The notes under the pieces are model-generated. The model worked only from the letters and a program-made list of their open reading frames with translations, searched no databases and had not been told where the DNA came from. This document shows, piece after piece, positions 37,816-46,525 of a stretch of DNA of 64,000 nt. The stretch comes from Ruegeria arenilitoris (GTDB taxonomy: Bacteria; Pseudomonadota; Alphaproteobacteria; Rhodobacterales; Rhodobacteraceae): NCBI RefSeq assembly GCF_013032855.1, contig NZ_WQDA01000002.1, positions 310,001 through 374,000 on the forward strand, in the 5' to 3' direction. Numbering within the stretch: the stretch's first letter is position 1; the number at the start of each line of letters is the position of its first letter. Both the position numbers and the translations under genes were made by a program.

Positions 37816-38021
37816 GACATTCCCTTTGGGCGCGGATTTGCCCGGTTCCGGTCGGTTTTGCCCTTCCTATGCAAGGGGCAAAGGGGCGTCAACGGGCCAA
37901 TGTCCACCTGCTGTCACTGTGCCGCCACACCAGAAATTCCCCGTATCGTGGGCATAGCGTTTTCACCCCTGAATCGCGTAAGTTGAGGCAAAGCCAAAAC
38001 ACCGCATAAAACGGGCAGAAA

Positions 38022-39767
38022 ATGACACGCATATTCGTTGCAATTCTTTTACTGATTACAGTCGGCATGCGCGCTGCGTATGCTCAACAGGGGGCTGACG
38101 CAGGCGTCTGGGTTCAGGTCGAAGCGCAGCCATCGCTGCGCGAGGCACAGGACCGGGCGCAAGTCTATGCCAATGCCCTGCCCGACGTGAACGGGTTCCG
38201 CCTGAACAGCGGCTGGTACGCCATAGTGATCGGCCCCTATCTGCGGGCCGACGCCGAGCAGGTGCTGCGCGTCTACCGGGCCGAACGGCAGATCCCCTCA
38301 GACAGTTTCATCACATTTTCAGGCGCCCTCGGGCAGCAGTTCTGGCCAATCGGCGCCAATGTCCTGAACCGCGGGGCAATCACAGCGCCCGTTCAGCCCG
38401 AGCCGCAGCCAGAGCAGCCTCAGGCCGGTCTGACACCGCAACCTTCGGACGAGACGAGATCACAGGCCCTGCAGTCCGAGCGGCTGCTGAGCGGACAGGA
38501 ACGAAAAGACCTGCAAACCGCATTGCAGGCTGCCGGGTTCTACAGTTCGACCATTGACGGGGCATTCGGCCAAGGTACACGCCGGTCGATGGCGGAATGG
38601 CAGCGGTTCAACGGCTTTGAACCGACCGGTGTCCTGACGACGGCACAGCGCAAGGCTTTGATGGATGACTACAATGCCCCGCTGATCAGCGTCGGCATGG
38701 CCCGCCACGTCGATGATCGCGCCGGGATTTCCGTCGATCTGCCGCTTGGAGTGATTTCCTTCGACCGATACGAGGCGCCGTTCGCGCATTTCAATTCCAG
38801 CGGAGATCTAGACGCACGGGTCGTATTGATTAGCCAAGAGGGCAGCAAAACCACTTTGCGCGCGCTGTTCGAGGCGATGCAATCGCTTGAGATCGTGCCG
38901 CTGAACGGCCCGCGTGAGCTGCGTGGCGACAGGTTTACCATCGAAGGCCGTGGCAACGGGATCGTATCCTATACACAAGCCAATCTGAGCGACGGCAAGA
39001 TCAAAGGCTTCACCCTTGTCTGGCCCGAAGGCGATGACGCACGCCGCGTCCGGGTTCTGGCGGCAATGACCGCCAGCTTTGAAACCACCGATGGTGTTCT
39101 TGATGCTGGGGCTGGCGCCAATGCCGAGCAAAGCATCGACTTGATGTCCGGTCTCCAACTCAGAAAACCACGGTTGTCTCGGTCAGGCTTTTTTGCCGAT
39201 CCCAACGGTCTGGTCCTGACCGTGGCCGAGGCTGTGCAGAACTGCACCCGCGTCACCCTTGAGGACGGTCAGGAACTGCAAACCGCGTGGAGCGATCCCG
39301 AACTGGGCGTGGCAGTCCTGCGCCCCAACAAGACGCTGGCACCGATGGCCGTTGCGGCCTTGAACGAAGCCCAGCCTCGCCTGCAATCTGAAGTGGCCGT
39401 CGCGGGATACTCATATGGGGGCGCTTTGGGGGCTCCGACCCTGACCTACGGCAAGATCGCCGATATCCGCGGGCTGAACGGAGAGGCCGGTGTGACCCGC
39501 CTGAGCCTGACCGCACAACCCGGAGACGCCGGCGGCCCGGTATTCGATGATCACGGCAACGTGGTCGGAATGCTGCTGCCTGCGCGGACCGAGGGGCGCA
39601 CCCTGCCCCGCGATGTCAGCCTGGCTGCCGCGGCCGACCGCCTTCACGAGATCCTGTCAAAGGCCGGGGCAACGGCTCAGACAGCGCAGGAAACCGGCCA
39701 GGTTTCGCCCGACGAGTTGAACCGCCGCGCGACTGGCATGACCGTGCTGGTGAACTGCTGGGGTTGA
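38022..39767 (+). CDS. Secreted SPOR / peptidoglycan-binding protein with a dead trypsin-like domain
   Basis: 581 residues. A signal peptide (1-21) is followed by a SPOR-like domain (about 27-100, VWVQVEAQPSLREAQDRAQVYAN), a Pro/Gln linker, a PG_binding_1 domain (about 157-215, LQTALQAAGFYSSTIDGAFGQGTRRSM) and a C-terminal trypsin-like fold (about 385-545). All three protease residues appear changed: the His position reads Glu403 (LTVAEAV for LTNAHVV), the Asp position Gly429 (DPELGVAVL) and the Ser position Ala503 (GDAGGPV). It probably binds septal peptidoglycan as a scaffold, not a protease. A terminator follows. Confidence 0.83.
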   Translation: MTRIFVAILLLITVGMRAAYAQQGADAGVWVQVEAQPSLREAQDRAQVYANALPDVNGFRLNSGWYAIVIGPYLRADAEQVLRVYRAERQIPSDSFITFSGALGQQFWPIGANVLNRGAITAPVQPEPQPEQPQAGLTPQPSDETRSQALQSERLLSGQERKDLQTALQAAGFYSSTIDGAFGQGTRRSMAEWQRFNGFEPTGVLTTAQRKALMDDYNAPLISVGMARHVDDRAGISVDLPLGVISFDRYEAPFAHFNSSGDLDARVVLISQEGSKTTLRALFEAMQSLEIVPLNGPRELRGDRFTIEGRGNGIVSYTQANLSDGKIKGFTLVWPEGDDARRVRVLAAMTASFETTDGVLDAGAGANAEQSIDLMSGLQLRKPRLSRSGFFADPNGLVLTVAEAVQNCTRVTLEDGQELQTAWSDPELGVAVLRPNKTLAPMAVAALNEAQPRLQSEVAVAGYSYGGALGAPTLTYGKIADIRGLNGEAGVTRLSLTAQPGDAGGPVFDDHGNVVGMLLPARTEGRTLPRDVSLAAAADRLHEILSKAGATAQTAQETGQVSPDELNRRATGMTVLVNCWG

Positions 39768-39792
39768 CCGAAAGTCACGAACAGAATTTGAA

Positions 39793-39822
39793 GGCGCCGC
39801 AGGACATTGCGGCGCCTTTTTT
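39793..39822 (+). terminator. Terminator between convergent genes
   Basis: GGCGCCGCA (39793-39801) pairs perfectly with TGCGGCGCC (39808-39816), a 6-nt loop lies between, and six T residues follow on the plus strand. It ends the pseudoprotease gene and may serve the convergent decarboxylase too. Confidence 0.9.
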
Positions 39823-41402
39823 CATCCCTTCAAGATATCGGGCGTGACGTGCACAAGGGTCGGCACGGGCGCGTCAAAGGCCGCGCGAACGGCAGCCTGC
39901 ATTTCAGGTAGCGAGTTTGGAGCGGCCGACCGCGCACCGAAAGCCTCGGCCAGCTTGCAGAAATCAGGGTTGCGCGCGACAACCGCGTTCGGAGCAATTT
40001 GGCTGCCGACCATGCTGTCCTCGATCTCTTTCAGCTTGCCGTTGTCCCAAAGGATGATGGGCAGCGACAACCCCAGCTCGACCGCCGCACCCAGTTCCTG
40101 CATCGTATAGTGGAACCCGTAGTCACCCGCGATCACGGCAGTTGGCTTTCCGCGCCGCGCAACCGCGCCGCCGATCCCGGCCGGCAGTGCATAGCCCAGA
40201 GTGCCGAACCCGGTCGGGTGGTGCCAGTGGTATGGGCGCGCCATGTCCCAGACTTCTTTCGCGACATATGCGAACTGGGTCATGTCGGAATAGATCATGG
40301 TGTCGGCGGGCATCGCTGCACGCAAGGCGTCGGCAACCGGCACGATACCCGGTCTTTCCGCGTCGACCTCGGCGCGCCAGCGCGCTCGGGCTTCGGCCAC
40401 CTCTTCCGGCGACCAGCCGGTGGCCGGCTTGCAGTCTTGGGTCGCGGACCACAGTGAATGGGCAAAACTTTCGCCGTCGGCCTGCAGCTTGACCGCCGCC
40501 CGGTGCCGGTCGGCCAGAACCTCGGGGTCGAGGTCAACCCGCACCAAGGTCGCCTTGTGGCCCAACCGGTCGCGCCAAAGGTCGACCTCACCCAATTCGG
40601 TACCGACCGCGATGACCAGATCGGCCGACCCAATCACCTCGGCACTGCCGGGTCGCGGCAAGGTCGCGCCGAAATCCAGGGTATAGCCGGTGCCGACCAA
40701 CCCACGCCCCGCATAAGTGGTGAAACAGGCCGCACCGAGCTGAGACAGAATCTGGCGCCACAGGTTAGACCTCGACCCACCACCAAATATGAACAGCGGC
40801 CGCCGTGCGATGTTCAGCAGCGACAGAACCGGCGCAATGTCCGGCGCCAGAGCCTTGACCCGCACCGCGTCCTGGTTCGGAAAAGGAGCGGGGTCGGCCT
40901 CGGCCTCCAACTGCGCGATCGGGACCTGAATATGCTTGGGGCGCGGACGTTTCAGCGCGAACTCCTCAAAGGCGCGTTCGATCAGGCCATAGGCTGATTG
41001 CGCGTCGTTTGCCTGGCAGGACCAGTCGGTCACGCATTCAGCGGCCGCGCGCTGGTCTTTCATCTGGTGCAACTGGCCGCGCTGTGCCTGCGTTTCGCTC
41101 AGACAGGAGGACAGAACCAGCATCGGAACCGAGTCGGTATAGCCCTGCCCCATCGGCGTCATGACGTTGCACAGGCCAGGACCGGTGATCACGTAGGCCA
41201 CGCCGGGCTTGCCCGTCGCCCGTGCATAACCGTCAGCCATGAAGCCCGCGCCCTGCTCATGCCGCGCCAGCACATGAGTAATGCCCGCTTCTTCGATTCC
41301 ACGGTACATTTCCTGATTGTGCACACCGGGAATGCCGAAAATGACTTCGACCCCCCGATCCTTGAGCATGTGCGAGATTTGGGCGCCCAATGGTCTTTTC
41401 AT
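39822..41402 (-). CDS. ThDP-dependent decarboxylase, 5-guanidino-2-oxopentanoate decarboxylase-like
   Basis: 526-residue thiamine-diphosphate enzyme of the acetolactate synthase fold. The N-terminal glutamate region HVLARHEQGAGFMADGYARATG, the middle domain, and the C-terminal AGDYGFHYTMQELGAAVELGLSLPIILWDN cofactor motif are present. The GDYGF variant and overall layout match AruI, which decarboxylates the transaminated product of arginine; other 2-oxoacid decarboxylases are possible. ATG at 41402 overlaps the trkH stop by one base (TGATG), an unexpected coupling of arginine catabolism with potassium uptake. Confidence 0.75.
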   Translation of the reverse strand: MKRPLGAQISHMLKDRGVEVIFGIPGVHNQEMYRGIEEAGITHVLARHEQGAGFMADGYARATGKPGVAYVITGPGLCNVMTPMGQGYTDSVPMLVLSSCLSETQAQRGQLHQMKDQRAAAECVTDWSCQANDAQSAYGLIERAFEEFALKRPRPKHIQVPIAQLEAEADPAPFPNQDAVRVKALAPDIAPVLSLLNIARRPLFIFGGGSRSNLWRQILSQLGAACFTTYAGRGLVGTGYTLDFGATLPRPGSAEVIGSADLVIAVGTELGEVDLWRDRLGHKATLVRVDLDPEVLADRHRAAVKLQADGESFAHSLWSATQDCKPATGWSPEEVAEARARWRAEVDAERPGIVPVADALRAAMPADTMIYSDMTQFAYVAKEVWDMARPYHWHHPTGFGTLGYALPAGIGGAVARRGKPTAVIAGDYGFHYTMQELGAAVELGLSLPIILWDNGKLKEIEDSMVGSQIAPNAVVARNPDFCKLAEAFGARSAAPNSLPEMQAAVRAAFDAPVPTLVHVTPDILKG

Positions 41403-42850
41403 CAGCCTCTCCAGAACCGAATGGTGAACAGGACATACACGGCCATCAGCTCCAGCCGGCCGGTCAGCATTCCGAAGGTCAACAACCACTTGGCCGTGTC
41501 GTTCAGCCCGGCAAAATTCCCTGCGGGGCCGATCTGATCACCCAAACCGGGGCCGACATTTGCAAGCGCCGTCGCTGCACCGGATACCGCTGTGATGAAA
41601 TCCAGACCAGTCAGCGCCAGCGCCCAGGACAGCGCCCCCAGCGACAGCGCGAAGAACATGAAAAAGCTCATGACCGATGTCAGGACATCGCGGCTGATGG
41701 CGCGGCCATCATATTTGGGCACGAACACTCCGTGCGGCGACCGGATCCGACTGATCTGAGCCTTGATGGAAGCAATCAGCAATTGATAGCGGAAGATCTT
41801 GATGGAGCAGGCCGTAGAACCGGCGCAACCGCCGATCAGGCCGATCATGAAGAACATCATGATCGGAAAACTGCCCCAGGTCATGTAATCGACACTGGCG
41901 TAGCCGGTGCCGGAAATGATCGAGGTGATGTTGAACAACGACTCGCGCACCGCCTGTTCCCAGTGGTGCGGAAAGACCGATGTAAGAAAGACAGCCATGA
42001 TCGCCACCAGAACGGCGATCGTGGCCAGAAAGGCCCTGATCTGGCTGTCTTCCAGGATCGAGCCTGTCCGGCCGTTGACGAATTGCACATACCGCACGAA
42101 CGGCAGCGCAGCCAGGATCATGAATATGGACGCGGCGTATTCCGCGGGCCCCGAGAACGTACCGAACGAGGCGTCATAGTTCGAGAACCCTCCGGTGGAC
42201 ATGGTTGTGAACGCATGAACGACCGCGTCGAAAAAGTTCATTCCCAAGCCGGCATAAACCAGGGCGCAGGCTACGGTCAGGAATACATAGATCAGCGAAA
42301 TCTGGCCCGCGATCTCTTGCGCGCGAGGAAGGATTTTCCCCATGGTTTCAAACCCTTCCGAGCGGAAGATCTGCATTCCGCCGACCTTGAGCTCGGGCAG
42401 GAAAACCATGGCCACGACAATGATGCCGATCCCGCCCAGCCATTGCAGCAAACCGCGCCACAAAAGCAGGCCACGCGGCAGATCATCCAACCCGGAGATT
42501 ACGGTCGACCCGGTGGTGGTCAGCCCGGACATGGCTTCGAAATAGGCATCGACAAATCGAAGCTCGGTCTCACCGAACACGAAGGGGATTGCCCCGAACA
42601 GCGGCAGCGCGACCCAGACGCCAGTGGTCAGCAAAAAGGTCTGACGGATGGTCAGCCCCTCGCCCACACCGTTCGAGCAGCTCATGGCCAGAACCACGCC
42701 GGTCAGGATCGTGATGACACCGCTTTCAAAGAAAACGTTCCACTCGCCCCGACTCTCGATGATGTCCGCAAGCATCGGCAACAGCATGGTCGCCCCAAGT
42801 ATGGCGACCAGCAAGCCAATCACATATCCGACCGGGCGAAGATCCATCAT
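41402..42850 (-). CDS. trkH: TrkH-family potassium uptake protein
   Basis: 482-residue channel-like subunit of the Trk K+ system, with four membrane-pore-membrane repeats. Filter loops are visible as GLTTTGSTV, TTMSTGGFSN, ISGTGYASVDY and LANVGPGLGD, the last diverged as usual. In the cell it needs the cytoplasmic gating protein TrkA, not seen in the window. It is first of two genes; the decarboxylase follows with a 1-base overlap. Confidence 0.93.
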   Translation of the reverse strand: MMDLRPVGYVIGLLVAILGATMLLPMLADIIESRGEWNVFFESGVITILTGVVLAMSCSNGVGEGLTIRQTFLLTTGVWVALPLFGAIPFVFGETELRFVDAYFEAMSGLTTTGSTVISGLDDLPRGLLLWRGLLQWLGGIGIIVVAMVFLPELKVGGMQIFRSEGFETMGKILPRAQEIAGQISLIYVFLTVACALVYAGLGMNFFDAVVHAFTTMSTGGFSNYDASFGTFSGPAEYAASIFMILAALPFVRYVQFVNGRTGSILEDSQIRAFLATIAVLVAIMAVFLTSVFPHHWEQAVRESLFNITSIISGTGYASVDYMTWGSFPIMMFFMIGLIGGCAGSTACSIKIFRYQLLIASIKAQISRIRSPHGVFVPKYDGRAISRDVLTSVMSFFMFFALSLGALSWALALTGLDFITAVSGAATALANVGPGLGDQIGPAGNFAGLNDTAKWLLTFGMLTGRLELMAVYVLFTIRFWRG

Positions 42851-42902
42851 GACGGGCAGCGTTGGCGCGCCGGCCCGAAAGTGTCAAGCAGATGATCTGT
42901 GA

Positions 42903-43511
42903 TCAGTCGTCCATTTTTTCAGCCACGGGCGGCATGGCCGGTGGCTTGGACGGCGCACGCGTGCGGCGCGTGGCCGGTTTCGGTGCCTCGGCGGGTTTGG
43001 TTGTTGCAGCCGCTACGGGCTTTTTGGCCTTGGCTTCTTCGGTTGAAGCCGCAGGTTTTGCCTCGGTGGGCTTGGCCTTGGGCGTCACGGCCGTTGCGGG
43101 TTTCTCCGATGCGACCGGAGTGACGCGCTGTGCAGGAGTGGCCGTTGCGACGGGCTGCGGCGGTTTTTGAGCCGTTGCAGGCGGCGTTTTGGGCTTGGCT
43201 GTGGCCTTCGTGACCGGTTTCGGTGCGGCTTTTGCGGGTGCCTTCGGCTTCGGAGCCGGCTTTGCGACCGTCTTGGCCTTGGCCCGGACCACAGGTTTCG
43301 CCTTCTTCGCGGCGGGTTTGGCCGTGGTTCGCGCCACCGGTTTCTTGGCCGACTTCACGGCCGGCTTCGTTGGTTCGGTGACCGACGCAACCGGCATGGG
43401 GAACACGGTTTGAGCAAATGCCTGCATCATTTTCATCTGGCTGGTCACGGCATAGCCGGCCAGACGCACGGCGGCGGCCTGCAGCTCAAGCTGTTGGGCA
43501 ATGGGATTCAT
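42903..43511 (-). CDS. Lys/Ala/Pro-rich basic protein (histone H1-like tail)
   Basis: 202 residues. The first ~40 (MNPIAQQLELQAAAVRLAGYAVTSQMKMMQAFAQTV) look like a short amphipathic, phasin-like helix. The rest is low-complexity Lys/Ala/Pro/Thr repeats (AKKPVA, KAKPVV, KPKAPAK) like AlgP or histone H1 tails, ending in acid MDD. Such tails bind DNA or polyphosphate; a granule-associated role is possible. I cannot name a family. AGGAGAGA precedes the ATG at 43511. The 277-bp upstream region holds repeats described separately. Confidence 0.7.
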   Translation of the reverse strand: MNPIAQQLELQAAAVRLAGYAVTSQMKMMQAFAQTVFPMPVASVTEPTKPAVKSAKKPVARTTAKPAAKKAKPVVRAKAKTVAKPAPKPKAPAKAAPKPVTKATAKPKTPPATAQKPPQPVATATPAQRVTPVASEKPATAVTPKAKPTEAKPAASTEEAKAKKPVAAATTKPAEAPKPATRRTRAPSKPPAMPPVAEKMDD

Positions 43512-43645
43512 TCCAAGTCTCTCCTGTAGCAATGAAGCAGCCCGATTTCCGAGGTAGAAAAGCCCTTGCCGTTCCGATCGCGCGGACGGACGAAGGTGTA
43601 TTGCAGTCCAAGGCGTAACACGTCCCGGCTTCCTTTCGGGGTGGT

Positions 43646-43676
43646 GCGCCACAACTGACATGGCGCGCCACAGCTG
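43646..43676. repeat. Imperfect direct repeat upstream of the Lys/Ala/Pro-rich gene
   Basis: GCGCCACAACTG (43646-43657) and GCGCCACAGCTG (43665-43676) match at 11 of 12 positions with a 19-bp period. A further inverted repeat, ATGCAGC (43711-43717) with GCTGCAT (43725-43731), lies beyond. They may be regulator sites for the gene starting at 43511. Confidence 0.5.
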
Positions 43677-43761
43677 CATTCATCTTCAATGTATGCAAAT
43701 AATCGCGCGCATGCAGCATTTTCCGCTGCATTGCGGCAAAAAGGCGCCTACCGCCCAATAT

Positions 43762-43785
43762 ACGCCGGTTTTCGCGGCGTTTTTT
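43762..43785 (+). terminator. Terminator-like hairpin with T run on the plus strand
   Basis: ACGCCG (43762-43767) pairs with CGGCGT (43775-43780) and six T residues follow (43780-43785). Both flanking genes are on the minus strand, so no plus-strand protein gene is there for it to end. It may end an antisense or small RNA, or the hairpin may serve folE2 on the other strand. Confidence 0.4.
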
Positions 43786-43788
43786 GGG

Positions 43789-44892
43789 TCAGCCGACGTG
43801 GAACAGCGTCGTGAACAGGCGCGGGTCCAAGCTGGTGGATGCAAATGTCGGCCCCTCGGTCAGAATCGACACCGCATCGTGGCTGTGCAGACTTTCCTGA
43901 TGGCTGGCGATGACGCGGAAGTCACCGACGTGATGATCGGCCAGCAGCTCGGCACAGAACAGACGCGCGGCGTCTTCGACAAAGATGGGGTTGGCGGCGT
44001 TCAGCTCAGCAAAGGCCTGTTCGTCTTCGCGCTTGACCATCACCTGGGTTTCGGTGGGGACGGCGCGGCGGCACAGGGCGATCAGATCCTCGAACCACAG
44101 GCAATCGGCGTCACAATCGACCACGACCGAAATGCGCGCCACGGAACGCTGCGAATGCGGCGTCGCAAGCTGTCCGCGCACCGACCGGGCGTGTTCGCTG
44201 AGTTCCAGCGAGCATGGGCAAGTCGAAGAATAGACATAGTCGAGATGCATGATCTTCTGACGCACGCCGCCCTGTTCGACCAGTTCAAGCGCGATGTCGT
44301 AATACTGATATCCCTCAAGACCCGAACGCAGGCTTTTGACCCGATCGGGATAGGAGAAGCGCATCTGAAGCCTTGCATCGAAACTGTCGAGGTCGGTTAG
44401 ATAATCGCTCAGCGCAGATTCCATCACCTCGAAACTGAACGTACGCTCGGCATGCTTGTAGAAGGACCGCATGATCCGGGACATGTTGATGCCCTTTTTC
44501 TCGGCTTCGAGGCTGACGGTGCCCGTAACCGAGGTTTCCAGCGTCAGGTCCGGACCGTTCTTGCTGTGAAATCGGATCGGCAGGCGGAAATTCGAGATGC
44601 CCACATGCTGGATCTGCTGTTTCGCACCGCGGATCAGGCTGGACGGGCCGTTCTGGAGATCGGGCAACGCAGATTTGTAGGCTTCGTCGACTTTGAAGTC
44701 TTCGGGGTATTCACGTGACATCGAAGGGTAGTTGTCCGGAATCAACCCGGGCACCAGGCGGGCCACCGCCGGATCAAGCTGGCTGATCTCGGCCTCGCTG
44801 GCGCCCTTTGCCCATTTCCGCAGAACCTTGAGAGCCTCAGCGGCCTCGTTCCGATCTGGTTTTTCGTCAATGTCGCGCGAATGAATGTTCAT
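43789..44892 (-). CDS. folE2: GTP cyclohydrolase FolE2 (type IB)
   Basis: Makes dihydroneopterin triphosphate from GTP, first step of folate synthesis; the metal-flexible alternative to FolE. 367 residues with the family's catalytic cysteine in YVYSSTCPCSLELSEHARS, plus VGISNFRLPIRF and the C-terminal SHQESLHSHDAVSILTEG. Length is typical, including an N-terminal ~50-residue extension. A short hairpin (ACTGCGG at 44931 with CCGCAGT at 44944) precedes the start. No Zur-like site was recognised. Confidence 0.94.
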   Translation of the reverse strand: MNIHSRDIDEKPDRNEAAEALKVLRKWAKGASEAEISQLDPAVARLVPGLIPDNYPSMSREYPEDFKVDEAYKSALPDLQNGPSSLIRGAKQQIQHVGISNFRLPIRFHSKNGPDLTLETSVTGTVSLEAEKKGINMSRIMRSFYKHAERTFSFEVMESALSDYLTDLDSFDARLQMRFSYPDRVKSLRSGLEGYQYYDIALELVEQGGVRQKIMHLDYVYSSTCPCSLELSEHARSVRGQLATPHSQRSVARISVVVDCDADCLWFEDLIALCRRAVPTETQVMVKREDEQAFAELNAANPIFVEDAARLFCAELLADHHVGDFRVIASHQESLHSHDAVSILTEGPTFASTSLDPRLFTTLFHVG

Positions 44893-45084
44893 TGGCTGCG
44901 TATCCTCGGTGTGTCGTCAGGCTATCTCTGACTGCGGCGGAAACCGCAGTGTAACCCAATACGGGTCAGATAGCAGCCCGGATCGAAAAAACCATCGCAA
45001 AACCGCCATTTCCGAACGGATTGCGCCCTTTTACCCGGGCGACATTGCGCGGTTGCCGATGTGTTCAACGGCGCGTGTCCGCCG

Positions 45085-46275
45085 TCACACCGCAGCAGCC
45101 GACAATGCCTGCCGGATATCCTCCAGCAGATCGTCGGCATCTTCGAGTCCGACAGAAAAGCGGATCAAACCGAGCGTGATGCCCAATTCGTCTTTCTGCG
45201 CATCGCTCAACCGCTGGTGCGTGGTCGTTGCCGGATGGGTTGCGATGGACTTGGCATCGCCCAGATTGTTCGAAATTACCGGGATCGTCAGCGCGTTAAG
45301 GAACCGGAAGGCCGCGTCCTTACCCCCCTTGATGTCCAGCGACAGGACCGTACCGCCCTTGCCCCCCAGTTGGCTCTGCACCAGAGCGTTCTGAGCATGA
45401 GATTTCAGGCCCGGATACATGATCCGCTCCAGCGTCTCATGGCCTTCCAGCGCGTCGGCCAGTTTCTGCGCCGTCTCGGCCTGGGCATTGACTCGCAGGG
45501 CCAACGTTTCCAGCCCCTTGAGCATGATCCAGGCGTTGAACGGGCTGAGTGCGCCGCCCGTGTGTTTGAGGTACGGCTCGACCGTTCCGCGAATGAACTC
45601 CTTGGCGCCCAGGATCACGCCGCCCAGCGCGCGTCCCTGCCCGTCGATATGCTTGGTGGCCGAGTAAACCACCACATCCGCGCCCTGCGCGATCGCTTGC
45701 GAGAACACCGGGGTCGAGAACACGTTGTCGACGATCACTGTGGCCCCCACCGCATGGGCCAGTTCTGCCACCGCGCGAATGTCGATGACTTCGAGCGTGG
45801 GGTTCGACATGGATTCGAAGAACACGGCCTTGGTGTCGGGCCGGATCGCGGCCTTCCATTGGTCCATGTCCGTACCGTCGACAAAGGTCACCTCGACACC
45901 ATAGCGGGTCAGGATATTCTCCAGAATGTACAGGCACGACCCGAACAGGGCCTTGGCCGAAACCACGTGATCGCCCGCCTTCAGCATCGAGGTCAGCGCC
46001 CCGTTCACGGCCGCCATACCGGACGCCGTCGCAAAACCATCCTCGGCCCCCTCAAGCGCAGCGATGCGCTGTTCGAACATCGCAACCGTCGGGTTGCCAT
46101 AACGGGCATAGATGAACTCGTCCGGGCCAGTCTCGATGAACCGAGCTTCGGCCTGCTCGGCGGTGTCGTAGACGAACCCCTGCGTCAGGAAAATCGCCTC
46201 GCTGACTTCGTTGTACTGGCTGCGACGGATACCGCCGTGGACGGCTTGGGTGCGTTTGTTCCAGCTTTCGCTCAT
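45085..46275 (-). CDS. metZ: O-succinylhomoserine sulfhydrylase
   Basis: PLP enzyme of the Cys/Met-metabolism family, 396 residues, making homocysteine from O-succinylhomoserine and sulfide. The cofactor lysine is in VVYSATKHIDGQGRALGG; ARYGNPTVAMFE and ETLALRVNAQAETA are family blocks. It could use O-acetylhomoserine instead. ATG at 46275 is the real start; the open frame reaches 46353 but that part is the SAM-II/terminator leader. Control by S-adenosylmethionine is expected from that leader. Confidence 0.93.
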   Translation of the reverse strand: MSESWNKRTQAVHGGIRRSQYNEVSEAIFLTQGFVYDTAEQAEARFIETGPDEFIYARYGNPTVAMFEQRIAALEGAEDGFATASGMAAVNGALTSMLKAGDHVVSAKALFGSCLYILENILTRYGVEVTFVDGTDMDQWKAAIRPDTKAVFFESMSNPTLEVIDIRAVAELAHAVGATVIVDNVFSTPVFSQAIAQGADVVVYSATKHIDGQGRALGGVILGAKEFIRGTVEPYLKHTGGALSPFNAWIMLKGLETLALRVNAQAETAQKLADALEGHETLERIMYPGLKSHAQNALVQSQLGGKGGTVLSLDIKGGKDAAFRFLNALTIPVISNNLGDAKSIATHPATTTHQRLSDAQKDELGITLGLIRFSVGLEDADDLLEDIRQALSAAAV

Positions 46276-46312
46276 GTCTTTACCTTTCGGCCCCGAAACC
46301 CGAGGGCAAATC

Positions 46313-46350
46313 AAAAAAACCCCAGACGCGGTCAAGCGAAAGGGGTCTTT
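46313..46350 (-). terminator. Expression-platform terminator of the metZ leader
   Basis: On the minus strand AAAGACCCC (46350-46342) can pair with GGGGTTTTT (46323-46315) around a long loop, with the T run at 46319-46313. It lies just downstream of the SAM-II core, so it is a probable termination switch. Confidence 0.6.
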
Positions 46351-46356
46351 CATCCT

Positions 46357-46412
46357 GACCTTTTAGCGGTGTTGTTTAGCGTGGCCCGCAATCCGGTAAC
46401 AAATCGCCACGT
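46357..46412 (-). ncRNA. SAM-II riboswitch upstream of metZ
   Basis: On the minus strand the P1 arms CGTGGC (46411-46406) and GCCACG (46385-46380) flank GATTTGTTACCGGATTG, and the 3' strand continues TAAACAACACCGCTAAAAGG. The conserved GATTT, TTGC and CGCTAAAAG pieces and the pseudoknot layout match the SAM-II (metA) riboswitch of Alphaproteobacteria, which turns off methionine-synthesis genes when S-adenosylmethionine is abundant. Confidence 0.88.
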
Positions 46413-46525
46413 GGTTTCTGGATTTCGCATACGCCTCGGGCGCGCGGGCGTCAAGCCGCGACATCCACCGCGCACTTGCCCTTTGCGGCGAATGGCTCAT
46501 GATCGTCCCGCAACACGGAGGCCCC

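Noticed and set aside
43513..43679. A 56-codon upstream extension of the Lys/Ala/Pro-rich gene
   Set aside because: The extension spans the repeat-bearing control region and lacks a ribosome site; ATG at 43511 has AGGAGAGA.
44931..44950. ACTGCGG/CCGCAGT hairpin before folE2 as a riboswitch
   Set aside because: It is a simple short hairpin without the conserved parts of a known riboswitch class.
46276..46353. Longer metZ start at 46353
   Set aside because: It lies in the SAM-II terminator region and adds 26 residues not typical of the enzyme.
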